Below are positions 11,801 through 21,519 of a stretch of DNA of 64,000 nucleotides, in pieces. This DNA comes from Sympetrum striolatum (lineage: Eukaryota; Arthropoda; Insecta; Odonata; Libellulidae). A program made the position numbers and the translations under genes. The stretch is taken from the NCBI GenBank assembly GCA_947579665.1, contig OX388348.1:4340001-4404000 (forward strand). The letters run 5' to 3'. The stretch's first letter is position 1. Each line of letters begins with the position of its first letter. The notes under the pieces were generated by a model. It was given only the letters and a program-made list of their open reading frames with translations. It searched no databases and had not been told where the DNA came from.

Positions 11801-14800
11801 ACTCAAACAACAGCTATTATCTACACTATCTATGGAAGCACTTTGAAAAGAGCACTTTTGTTTAAAATACTTATTTCATTTTTTGATGTGATCCCTAAGC
11901 CTCTGATTTCACATTCATTGTCATTGATACTATAAGTCGAAACCATGCTAATAGTGTACTATGCGAGGCATAGTAATATAAAATCTCTTTTTACTTTCTT
12001 TATGAGGTGTTGCTTTAAATTCATGGCCCAAAAAATTGGTTCTATTATCGCAGACAGTACACAGTACTTTTATCACCGACAGTATTTTAAAGGTCTCGTC
12101 AAATTAATTTTCAACTCCTGTGCTATGCAAATGTTGTGGATGTAGTTTTTTCACGTAAAATTTGCTTGGCATGGGATTACTAATTCTTGGGGTAAACCTA
12201 ATGACAGTAGAATCGGTGAAGTATCTTGGAGTAACTCTCACGAATAATCTATCATGGAGTGCCCACATCCGAAATATATGTGGAAAAGCACTTGAGAAAC
12301 TCGGCTTTGTTAAAAGAATATTCAGTAGGATCTAAGAAAAAGTTCGCGAGCGATGTTAGTTAGCGTTAGTTAGGCCTCACCTTGAGTATGCATGTAGTGT
12401 ATGGGACCCCGCCGAGAAATGTCATATTTGGGATTTAGAAAAAGTACAACGAAAGGCGATACGATTTGTAAAGAATTGCTACGATAAAACAGCGAGTGTC
12501 ACTCAGATGTTACAGGACGCGGGATGGGAATCGTTAGAAGATAGAAGAAAAATTCAAAGGATAAATTTATTAAATAAGTTCAGAGAAATTACGTTTTCAG
12601 ATGATGTAACCGATATAATGCGACCCCCCTTTTATATGGGTCGTTCTGATACTGCCAGAAGGATTAGGGAAATAGATACTAGAACGAATCGTTTCAAAAA
12701 TTAATTTTTCCGCTAAGTATATGCAAAAGCAACCGTTTAGGAAAATAGAGTCGAGGTGCTTGCACCCCCTGTCACACGCCGATAGGCGGATTGCAGGGTT
12801 CTTACATAGACATAGACAATTCTTGATTGTAAAATCAAATGTTTACAGGAGGAGTCTGGTGCAGAAGGTGTCTACCAACATCAGCTTGGATACCTCCATC
12901 CTTTTGCTGGTGGATTCTTAGTTGCTCATTGGGAAGGTCCAAATGGCTCCATTTTGGTGCTTGACCCAGAAGACACTGGGGTTATTGCCTCTGTGAAGAC
13001 TGGTCCTGGAGGACTGCGTTCCATTATTTCAGTAGCAGTCTCTCCAGCCTCTTCTAAGCCAACGCATAACAACCCTCGAGACAACGATGCTATTGAACAG
13101 GGACCAGAAATATTTGTCTTAGAAGGAAGCCGTAGTCTCATAAGGATTGCCTACAGTCCAGACTACAATTACTCAAGAGGTAAGCCACAACTATTCTTCT
13201 GTTAGTATAAAATGTGCAGATATTATGGCAAGGGAAACATTCGAAAATGTTCAGAAAGTTATGGAATAATGAATAAGAGTAACTTACGGGATAATGGATG
13301 GAATATCTTCAAAATCAAGGTTATTGTACCGATGGATGGTCTTTTGTAGTTCTTGGAGCCATCATACTCTTTACTCTTTATCTTCTGCCAGTCTTTACTT
13401 TCCATCATTACTCAACTTGTTTTTCCTGCAAAACTTAAAATCTGCCAAAAGTTAAAAGCAAGTGTATACTATTTTTCTTGATTTCAAGAGGACCTTTGAT
13501 TTAGTTCCTTGCTACAAATTAGTTTTTAATTAAAATTAACATGAATGTATTGGCATAAATAATATGATAATATATAGAAATAGCTGATATATAGAATAAG
13601 CTGTTTGGTGATATATTTCTACGTGACCCTAAAAACTAGTGGACTTTGCAAAGGTCTCTTTCTATGGTCTTTTTTATTAATTGGTATCATTTTGTGTTTC
13701 AGAATCAGAAGATCTGGATGAAAGTTTAAGTTCTTCCTTTAGATCTTTATTTACCTCCTCAATATTCACTTCAAGTTTACCTTCACCGCCTCCTTTGCTC
13801 AGAGATCTCACTTCAAGTATTCTTGAACTCACCTCTGCGTCAGGAATGAGGACTTCTAAACATGGAGATCATTCTGGACCATCAAGTGATCTAGATAATG
13901 TCGCTTCATCTTCGGTACGTTTACCTCTTCAGGTACCACAATCTTTCAGATCTTTAAATTTAATTAAATTATAAGTTTACTTTAAACTGGAGAATATTGT
14001 CTTAATATTAGTGTAAGGAAAATTATAATTACCATATCTGTCCGAGCATAGCCCCTGTGCGAACTTAAGCCCCCTCTTACCACGACTTCCAAGTCTCACT
14101 TTTGGAAAAAAATTATCACGTACTAGTGGCGTCTTCCTTTTCTGGTGAAACATACTTTTATGTCGAAAATAGAATACATGCTTGAAGTAAGAACATACAC
14201 ACCAGTTTGTTTGAAATTTTTTATATCAAAGCGAAAGAATGAAATTGAGCTACTTTTTCTCCCCAGTCTTTGCAACTCATGTTATTAACATTCAGTCCTA
14301 TCTTCTCAGTTGATTTGTAGTAATGCTACGCTTTCCCATATAATTTTTAGTTTTTATTCAAATAAAGAGGACAGAATGTATAAATGTCAAATCTATTAAG
14401 TCTGTGCTCATGATAGATGAACACATACATTTCTGGAGATGATGTTCAATATATGGAAAGAGTTCATCAAATGTGCCAACATCCATTCTAAACTACTGGA
14501 AAAACTTCGGTGGTTGTCATGTAAATATTTTTATAATAAGTTAAAGTTACCATCGCGAATTCTCACTCTGTATATCGGATGTGTCCACCAGTTTCCTTTC
14601 TTAATTAATTTTAAATATAAGCAAACGAAGGATACAAAAATTAGGGCTTCGTCCGGTTCCATTGCAAAGAGATGACTGATTCAATGCCCATGTGCTGTCC
14701 TCGGCCATCAAATAGTGTGTCCGTTGCAACGGAATTACTTAGTATGCTCATTCCTAAGATGACATACTCTCTGGATGCCGAGAGTGTCTAAACAATTCAC

Positions 14801-17800
14801 GGCTTTTGCAATGCACCTGCTGGCACTTCATTGCTTGTTCATGATTTTTGAAACATAACTGTAATGATGTCCAAGCCTCCATAATAGCCAGACTAGGCTG
14901 TGTGACGTTTTCCCAAGTATAAAGAGAACCTTATAAGACCATAATTTTGCAAACATAGATGAGAGTTGTTTTTTAACACACCTCATACATGCATTAATTT
15001 GTCTCCTTGTGCCCTACTTGCATCATATTTAAAATACCCACTTTAGATGGATAGAATGGATATTTTAATGCATAAAAAGAAACTTTTGGCTTGTAAAACC
15101 TGGAAAAGTACTGGAATTTCATAATTTCTGATCTGTATCAACCCTGAATATCTTTCATTAATCCTAATCTATTCTCCCTGTGATGATTAGGATGGAGAAG
15201 CTGCTTTGCCAAAAGAAAAGAAAGGGGGGAATGATAGCGTAGTGATGGCAGACGAAGCCCTGGAAATCCCTCCTATTGTTGGTCTGCCATTTGAGACAAT
15301 TCCAGATGTCAAAATGGCCCCCCCACCTGAGGCACCACCCAAGAAAACCTCAATGGAAAGAAAAGTGGAAGATGTCATGGATGGTTTGCAGCAAAGAATC
15401 AATGATGAGGTTTTATACAAACCAAAGAAAAAAAAAGAGAAAAGGAAGAAATCCAACACAAAAGCTCCACCACAAACTCTCTTGGATCCAGGTAAGACAA
15501 AAACAGTGAAAAGGTTAATGTGTCTTTAATGCTAATTGAAAGGAATGGTTTAGTTGTTCATTTTAATTGTTAGTTTTTATTTTTGAAGCTTCTTGCACGT
15601 TTGACATATTATGCATGATTTGATAAATTCTGTTCATCTACAAAAATTCAGTTTTAAGGTGTCAAAAATGCAATTACTGGATTGTATAGATGATGCTCTG
15701 CCTTTAGGAGATCCTTCATCCCGGTCGCAAACAACTATTGATTCCTCAACATAGAACCGAGATCTTTCACAATTCATTTACAGTTACAGCTATTAACCCC
15801 TGGAACGCACTTCCCCAAGTAATACAAAACTCATCCACCATTTTTACCTTTAAGCGTAAATGTCACAATCATCTCATAACTATCCAAAGCAGAACTTGAA
15901 TGCACCTAAATTCACAACTCCACCACCCCAACCTTGTTACACAATTGTTTGGTTCTGATCCACTGCCTCATGTCATGAATATATGTACACTATTAACGAT
16001 TAGTTAACTTAGATTATGTTTTAGTATTTTCCAAATTGCAAGCCGCAGATGTTTTAATCCTTTTGATTTTCGCACATCTTTTTATTTTTTATTTAATTTA
16101 TTATATTTTTTGTTTATTTTCTCTTTTTGTCTTTTAACACTTTCCTATAAACTATGTTTTTTATTATTTTCAGTGTACTAGACCTTTTAATGTTTTATTT
16201 GTATGTTTTTCTCAATGTAATTTCATTTTCTTCATTTCTTTGGGATTTATCTCCCATTGTTCAATGTTTATTTTAATTCATCTATAATTAATGTCAGTTT
16301 AGTGAAGTTGATTTATTTTATCTGATTGTTTGTAATGCATTTATGTTTTTTCTCCTTTCTTTTTGTACAATTTCTATATTTTCACTGCCTGTCTATCATA
16401 ACTCTTTTCTTTCTCCTTCTTCACAAAATACTGTTTTCTATTGTAGGCTTCGCAGGTTTTTCACACTCCCGTTCCTGTGAGTGTTTTTCTGCAGTGGGAA
16501 TTTTTTCCTGAGCCCTCAGCTTAGGTTTTTTAAAAATCAACATACTAGTTTTCTTCGTGTACTTTTGCTAACTATCTCTTTCTTTCTGTATGACGATGGG
16601 TTAGGTGTAAGAAGAGACTTTCTACTCTCAATCTCGCCCGAATAAAGTCCATTTATTATTATTATTATTATAAAAAGACCGTTATGGGATCCCCTTTATC
16701 TCAGATTTTGGCCAACATATTTATGAACAATATTGAATGCAAATTATTTAATTCATCAATTGATTTAGTGAAAAATGTTAAATGTTGGTACAGGAATGTG
16801 GATGATGTTTTTTGTATTTGGAGTGGTACTTAAAGACAACTAGACAATTTTCTAAATTTCCTTAACTCCCTCCATCCATTTCACCCAAGAGTTGGAAACG
16901 AACCTTAATTTTCTCGATCTTTCCATTTCTCTTGTAAAAAACAAGCTTCAATTCTCTATTTTCCGTAAGCCTTCATATACTGACCATGTGATCCCTTTCT
17001 CTTCAAATCACCATTTTCCCCACAAATTAGCTGCCTTCCATTCCCTCATTAAGAGGCTAGTTACTATCCCCCTTTCAGCAATAGACTTTCAAAAAGAGTT
17101 ATCCACAATTAGATACATTGCGTTAAGAAATGGATATCCTATTTCTATAATTGATAAATGTTTAACCCGTAAACTCAGAACATCCTCTCTCAACCAAATT
17201 TTCTCCTCTGCTAAAGATTCCTTAAATTAAAAAAGGGTAAAATTAACTTTTATTAATTATTTATCCCTCCAATTGTCACATCTTCTCCCCAAGGAAAAAT
17301 TCAAGCCTTTCTTCAAAACTCCCCTCAACTTAGGAAAAATTTTCTGTAATGGAAAAGATAACCACAACGCCCAAGATAAAGCATTTACCTTTTGAAATGT
17401 GAGGACTGTGATGCAGCTTACATCAGCCAGACCTCCCGCAGTTTTTCCAGGTGTACCAAAGAACATTTTAGGTGCTTTAGAAATAACTCTTCTGTTTCCC
17501 ACTTCGCAAAACACCTTTTAGAAAACGATCACTCCTCAGGTTTTGTCCCAGAAATTCTCCATATCGCAGCTAAAGGCCGTCGACTCAATTTCTTAGAACA
17601 ACTGGAAATACGCAGACATATCTATTCTTCCAAATATTCTTTAGTTAATGAGCACCTTTTCCCTTCTCACTCCCCGCTGATAAACTCTGTCCTTTCGTAC
17701 AATAACAACGTCCCTTCCTCTTTACCTTCTTAGTCTCCAACTCTCACCACCTCCTTCTTTCCCACCCCCAATTTTCTCTATCCCCTTACCCCTTAAGCCA

Positions 17801-20622
17801 GCTAGTATCTAAGCTTAGGATTACAGAGTTTCTTCACTAGAAGATGACGATCAATCGTCGAAACCGCTCATGTTTTTCTTTGTTTTTATAATAAACAAAT
17901 TGTGGTAAAAGTAATATACAAATATTTCAAAGAAAGTAATATACAATGATACAAATATTTCGAAGATTATTTCCATCTGAATCTTGTTTCTCTGCTGTTA
18001 AGGTGGAGGTGGTTCTGAGGATAGCAGCTCTTCTCCTATGTCCCGATCAGAAGAGGATGCTTCTCAGTTGGTGCAGGCGGATGCTGCCGTAAGCAAGGAG
18101 GCAAACAAATCCATGCATTCCAGTTGTCCTCCACCAGGAAGTGAAGGTGAAAAAGGATCTGTGCAGTCTGAGAAAGGGTCAAAGGTCCTTCATGTGGATG
18201 AGAAAAAGAGGGATAAAGCAGACAAGAGAAGGAAGTCGGAGGTGGTGACCAATGTCAGTCTGAGGTCGTCTATTGTGGAGGAAGGTCATGTGGGAGGTAT
18301 GGAGTCCTGGCTACCATCAATGCCTCTTGCTCCAGACCTGAGGAGCCCCACTTCTATTCGCCAGGATGTTGAGAGCAAAGGCGAACTTCTTGCTAAACTA
18401 TTAGATTTGAAACCAATTCTTCCGCAGCCCTTGCCCAAGGTTTGTTGTCTTGCTGAAAAATCACATTTCAGTCCATTATTATATTACTGAAAGTGCTTGT
18501 ACTGGAATAATAGCTTTTATTATACAGTAGAAGTCGGTTATAATGAATAAGCTGTATAACGAGAGCTGCATTGTTGCGAGTTATTTTTTGTCATTGTTCA
18601 TGTCACAGTAAAAAGGATAGGGAGTTACGTCCAGTATAACGAGTGGTATTTCTGAGGTATTGGTATAATGAGTGCCATGTTTCTATATTTTCCTTGCAGG
18701 AGGTGTATCTCGTCATCGTCATTTGACAAGAAAGACGGAGTCTGACTAGCAAACTGTAAACTGAGGTGCATTATCTCTTCAAAGAGCAGAAAAATATTGA
18801 TTGCAAGAATTATTTTATAAAAATTATGCATTTGTTTCTCATAACTCGCCTCACCCTTCCTTGGCAAATATGCTTCAGGGAGCTTAGATTAGAGATTTCT
18901 GATGAGTTTCACTCCCCCCTTCGTCCCTCCATACATCATCGTCTCTTTTCGGTGACAACCCCTCTAGTCAGTGCCGGAATTTTAATTGAGTTCCCATCAT
19001 ATTGGCATCCACCCGTGGGATTTTTTTCCGTACAAAACCTGGCACCAAATCATCTGATGGGTGGGGATATAAGAGATTAAATTAGTGCTGATTCAGATTC
19101 CCAGGGTAACCTCTTCCCCTCCTTCGAAACACATTCATTGCTTATGAAGTGTGTGAATGAAAAATATCTTGAGAAAGCATTTTGATAAGAATTGGCGGTG
19201 CCTTTTCTATATGAAGAACAACGCTCTTTCATCAGTTGATCATTGGACGTGAGTCTTACAGCACTTTGGTTCTGGTTTATGAATCAATCAAATAATATTT
19301 TTTGTTATGAACGTACTTTTTATGCAGTCTGAAGCATTAGCATCATGATTAAAAACCCTACAATTCTATTCTGCCACACTCGCTGCTCATGGATTCAAGA
19401 CGATGGACATATATTATTAGAAATCGGCTATAATGAGTACTTTTCCAATTTTTGTCAGCTTTTGTTGTAACGGACTTCTGCTGTATCATAAATTCATGTA
19501 TTATAACAATAACTATAGCTATCTATTTACTTTATCAAGTCTTAGTTTTTAAGATACATAAGGGTCAGTTATAAATTAACTTCTTTTCTTTTAACTTAGT
19601 ATAGTGTTTTCTGATATCTTGGTATTTATGATAATGAATAATTCTGTCATAATATGAAATTTGCAAACATTCTACTTTAACTCCTCAAGGAGGTTTATTT
19701 GCAACTGGAGTTTAGCCACAGCTAATTCTGCTTTCAGAAATAAAAAGCTACAAATTAAGTTCAATACGAAAACCAATTCCACACCTGAAACCAACTATAA
19801 ATGAAAATTTGAACATTTATCTAAATCTCACTTGTGACAAGTTTTTTTTTATGTGAACAATATAAATTCTTTAGGTGTCTCATAAATTGGGCTGCGCAAA
19901 CATTTCTCTGAGGTTAAACTCCACTTAAACAATTTTTTGCTAAGTTCTGGTTTTCTAAATAGCATGTACTTTGTATTCATGTTAAAGATGCAAAGAGCAA
20001 CTGAGGAAAAATACCAGACTTTCATTTTGGATTACTAGAAGGTATTTTCAGTGTTAAAAATGATTGCTGGTGAAATTCAAGATATATATTCCTAAACTAT
20101 AAATTGATATGATATACATAACAAAATATACAAAACACAAATATGTGCAAAGAACAACTCATAATATAATTTTATACTCTTGAAGCAATTTTGAACCAAA
20201 CTCTTATGCTTATTAAATGCTCCATTTTTATGGATGAATTTCATTGGGCCATGAAATTTTATTTAAAAGTATCAAATTTGACTTTATTTCATGTGCTTCC
20301 AGTTTTCTCTACTTTTTTAGTTTACACCTTATTTTGTTTTCAACTTCAGATGGAGGCAAATAATTGCACCGAATTGGAGAAGTCACCTTCGATGCACTCT
20401 GAGAGGTCGTTTGCTTTAAAAGTCGCAGATGTTCCAGATGCAGATGAAGCTCCAAGCGTTTTGCTTGAAACATCAGTGAAGATAGGAGAGCCAGAGACGA
20501 GGCAGTCATTCTCTGAGGATAGGGAAATGATGAACCAAAGAATGAAGACTGAGAATATAGAGGAAACTGGTCGAAACAGAGCTAACAGCTTAGACAGTGA
20601 TTGGGAAGTGATATCTGATTAA
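5664..20622 (+). CDS. TECPR2: TECPR2-like autophagy protein without TECPR repeats, 12 exons (one possibly alternative)
   Basis: Vertebrate TECPR2 is an LC3/GABARAP-binding protein of autophagy and ER export with N-terminal WD40 repeats, a disordered middle, TECPR repeats and a C-terminal LIR. Exons: 5664-5882, 6162-6317, 6383-6514, 6649-6839, 8047-8191, 8827-8892 (possible cassette), 10042-10158, 12849-13179, 13703-13914, 15191-15491, 18003-18439 and 20350-20622. All have GT-AG borders and the frame runs through, giving 859 residues (837 without exon 6). Matches to the vertebrate protein include IPLKAQKG, VTALEWSPNGMSLFSGDK, ASRPGLRLW, a lysine-rich patch and the final DWEVI. Human TECPR2 is about 1411 residues; the missing part corresponds to the TECPR propeller, and no exons for it are visible. 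Introns 4, 7, 10 and 11 hold transposon relics. The start ATG has the context ACCATGG. Confidence 0.9.
7614..7713. repeat. 100-bp imperfect inverted repeat (hairpin) in intron 4
   Basis: The outer arms TGCATTTCATCCTC (7614-7627) and its exact complement (7700-7713) enclose further paired sequence, including CAGGAGCAAA against TTTGCTCCTG near the centre. The arms differ by a small insertion. It could be a MITE, an inverted retroelement tail or a hairpin RNA; I recognise no family. Confidence 0.6.
8047..8191 (+). CDS. TECPR2: TECPR2-like exon 5, ASRPGLRLW signature
   Basis: The exon encodes residues 233-281. ASRPGLRLWQA is nearly identical to vertebrate TECPR2 and is the strongest single piece of evidence for the family. 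The splice codon (AC from exon 4 plus T) reads Thr and keeps the frame. Confidence 0.92.
8827..8892 (+). CDS. Possible cassette exon 6 of the TECPR2-like gene
   Basis: This 66-bp open stretch has a good acceptor (TTTTCAG) and donor (GTAAGT) and is in phase 0, so including or skipping it keeps the frame. It would add 22 residues, including GQWKIKVFGENN. Exon 7 alone already continues the family alignment (both exons begin with Asp after the Lys of exon 5). It could be an alternative exon or chance. Confidence 0.4.
10400..10560 (-). repeat. Possible tRNA-derived SINE fragment in intron 7
   Basis: On the minus strand a T-arm-like stretch (TGGGTTCAATTCTC, near 10470-10485) follows GTCAACTGTAAATTA, which resembles an anticodon arm. 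No convincing A box or cloverleaf can be drawn, so this is at most a SINE relic and not a tRNA gene. Confidence 0.22.
12170..12802 (+). mobile_element. Decayed non-LTR retrotransposon (jockey/CR1-like), C-terminal RT end, in intron 7
   Basis: The translation shows VKYLGVTLTNNLSWSAHI, then LVRPHLEYACSVWDP, then LEKVQRKAIRF, the usual C-terminal reverse-transcriptase pattern of jockey/CR1-type LINEs. Two in-frame stops (TAA after FSRI, TAG after VRERC) interrupt an otherwise continuous frame that ends with TAA at 12702. It is 5'-truncated. A related copy lies at 41885-42400 on the minus strand. Confidence 0.8.
12849..13179 (+). CDS. TECPR2: TECPR2-like exon 8, last WD40 blades
   Basis: The exon encodes residues 343-452. 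It contains LGYLHPFAGGFLVAHWEG, then ILVLDPEDTGVIASV and IFVLEGSRSLIRIAYSP, which follow the vertebrate segment that closes the WD40 part. A decayed LINE ends about 45 bp before the acceptor. Confidence 0.9.
15191..15491 (+). CDS. TECPR2: TECPR2-like exon 10, disordered linker with lysine-rich patch
   Basis: The exon encodes residues 524-623. It is rich in Pro, Glu and Lys, with KPKKKKEKRKK at about 600-610. Vertebrate TECPR2 has a similar poly-basic run at the corresponding place after its WD40 region. It may act as a nuclear-localisation-like or phospholipid-binding patch, but that is only a guess. Confidence 0.88.
15690..16675 (+). mobile_element. LINE 3' fragment with (TTA)n tail in intron 10
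   Basis: Near 15770-15900 the frame reads FTVTAINPWNALPQVIQ followed by FTFKRKCHNHL and a stop. This is the common C-terminal end of LINE ORF2 (WNxLP ... FK). A long pyrimidine-rich 3' UTR follows and ends in AATAAAGTCC plus a TTA microsatellite at about 16660-16672. The last 230 bp resemble 46600-46850. Confidence 0.65.
16678..17880 (+). mobile_element. Degraded Penelope-like element (RT plus GIY-YIG endonuclease) in intron 10
   Basis: The reading frame starts in RT motif MGSPLSQILANIFMNNIE, reaches the catalytic box near 16790-16806 and breaks by a stop at about 16831 and a frameshift near 16885. It resumes as NFLDLSI ... FRKPSYTDH (16892-17230). After another break, 17392-17733 encodes a GIY-YIG nuclease domain (CEDCDAAYISQTSRSF, then KEHFRC and FAKHLLENDHS). 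RT followed by GIY-YIG is diagnostic for Penelope-like elements. The catalytic box reads NVDD instead of YVDD. The 5' part is missing and the element is dead. Confidence 0.85.
18003..18439 (+). CDS. TECPR2: TECPR2-like exon 11, disordered region
   Basis: The exon encodes residues 624-769 and is Ser/Glu/Lys-rich. It contains ESWLPSMPLAPD, which recalls the QWLPG segment that precedes the TECPR half in the vertebrate protein. The acceptor is TTAAG and the donor is GTTTGT, at phase 0. Confidence 0.85.
18525..19483. mobile_element. Non-autonomous Tigger/pogo-like DNA element in intron 11
   Basis: The left end CAGTAGAAGTCGGTTATAATG (18525) and the reversed right end CAGCAGAAGTCCGTTACAAC (to 19483) form imperfect inverted repeats, each flanked by TA, as in the pogo/Tigger branch of Tc1-mariner. 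Internal stretches repeat the TATAACGAG / TATAATGAG theme. There is no transposase ORF. Confidence 0.55.
20350..20622 (+). CDS. TECPR2: TECPR2-like last exon with C-terminal LIR motif
   Basis: The exon encodes residues 770-859, mostly acidic and Ser-rich. It ends SLDSDWEVISD and then stop. WEVI preceded by Asp and Ser fits the LC3-interacting region consensus (aromatic-x-x-aliphatic) and matches the very end of human TECPR2. Only two residues follow the motif. Confidence 0.88.
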   Translation: MEANNCTELEKSPSMHSERSFALKVADVPDADEAPSVLLETSVKIGEPETRQSFSEDREMMNQRMKTENIEETGRNRANSLDSDWEVISD

Positions 20623-21480
20623 GATTGATTATCATGCGAAAGCTGTGATCAAAACTTTTCAAAACATGTTTATCGTAAATGTAAAACTTTTATGTGTATC
20701 GAGAGTTGTATTTGTAAGATTTTTAAATTTTGGTCACTTAAGAGCTTGCTGTAATTTTTCTAGTGCTATTTACAATTGGTACTGGCATCAGCTCTCTTTC
20801 TTTTTGATGTCTTTGTGGAGTGAATGATGGGTGAGTTTATTTTAAAGGATATGGCTGCAGTTTATTGTGGGGGTTCAAAAAAGGTGAAAATGATCTCTCC
20901 TTAAGTGTTGCTTGTATATGTTGGAGACCAAATCAAAAGGTGTCCAATTGGTGATTATTATATTCATATATATTATTATTGCACATTCAATATTTCTTTT
21001 ATTTAAAATACCAAAGCGCTGAAAACTTCTTGTACTATTGTTAGTTTTGGTTAACCAAAAAAGGTTTATATCATGTCTGGTCAAATATGATTCTGTACTT
21101 CGTTCTATATTATAGAATGAGAAATTTAGTCATTTTAATGATTTTCCAGCTGTGAATGATGGGTGATAAGTCTTGATTTTCCTTTTTTAGTATTTATATA
21201 AAATCAAAATTAGCATTCAATGCAGCATAATCAATATTTATCTATTTTAATGTTTTATTTTTGTTTATTGGAATAAATGATATTCTTTTGAATTTTTTAT
21301 AAAAATGGTGGTATTTTTATTTTGTTTTTTATAAGAAAATATAAAATTATATAAAGGGGTGAAAGCTTTCATTGCATGCGCCTTTTCTTGCTATGGATTT
21401 AGGATTCTACTGCACTGAGAGCATTTTGTATCTGCCCCTGATGCTCAGGTGTTACCATTAATAAAAGTGAAGACACCCAT
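20623..21480 (+). other. 3' UTR of the TECPR2-like gene
   Basis: AT-rich sequence after the stop codon with AATAAA signals at 21272-21277 and 21460-21465. The first signal sits just before a T-rich stretch and is the likelier poly(A) site, giving a UTR of about 0.67 kb. Confidence 0.5.
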
Positions 21481-21512
21481 TACCTTATGAGGAGAAGGTG
21501 TACAAAATGCTC
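21419..21512. repeat. 94-bp inverted repeat downstream of the TECPR2-like gene
   Basis: GAGCATTTTGTA at 21419-21430 is the exact complement of 21501-21512. The sequence between pairs only in part. The second AATAAA of the upstream gene lies inside the loop. Confidence 0.5.
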
Positions 21513-21519
21513 TAAATGG

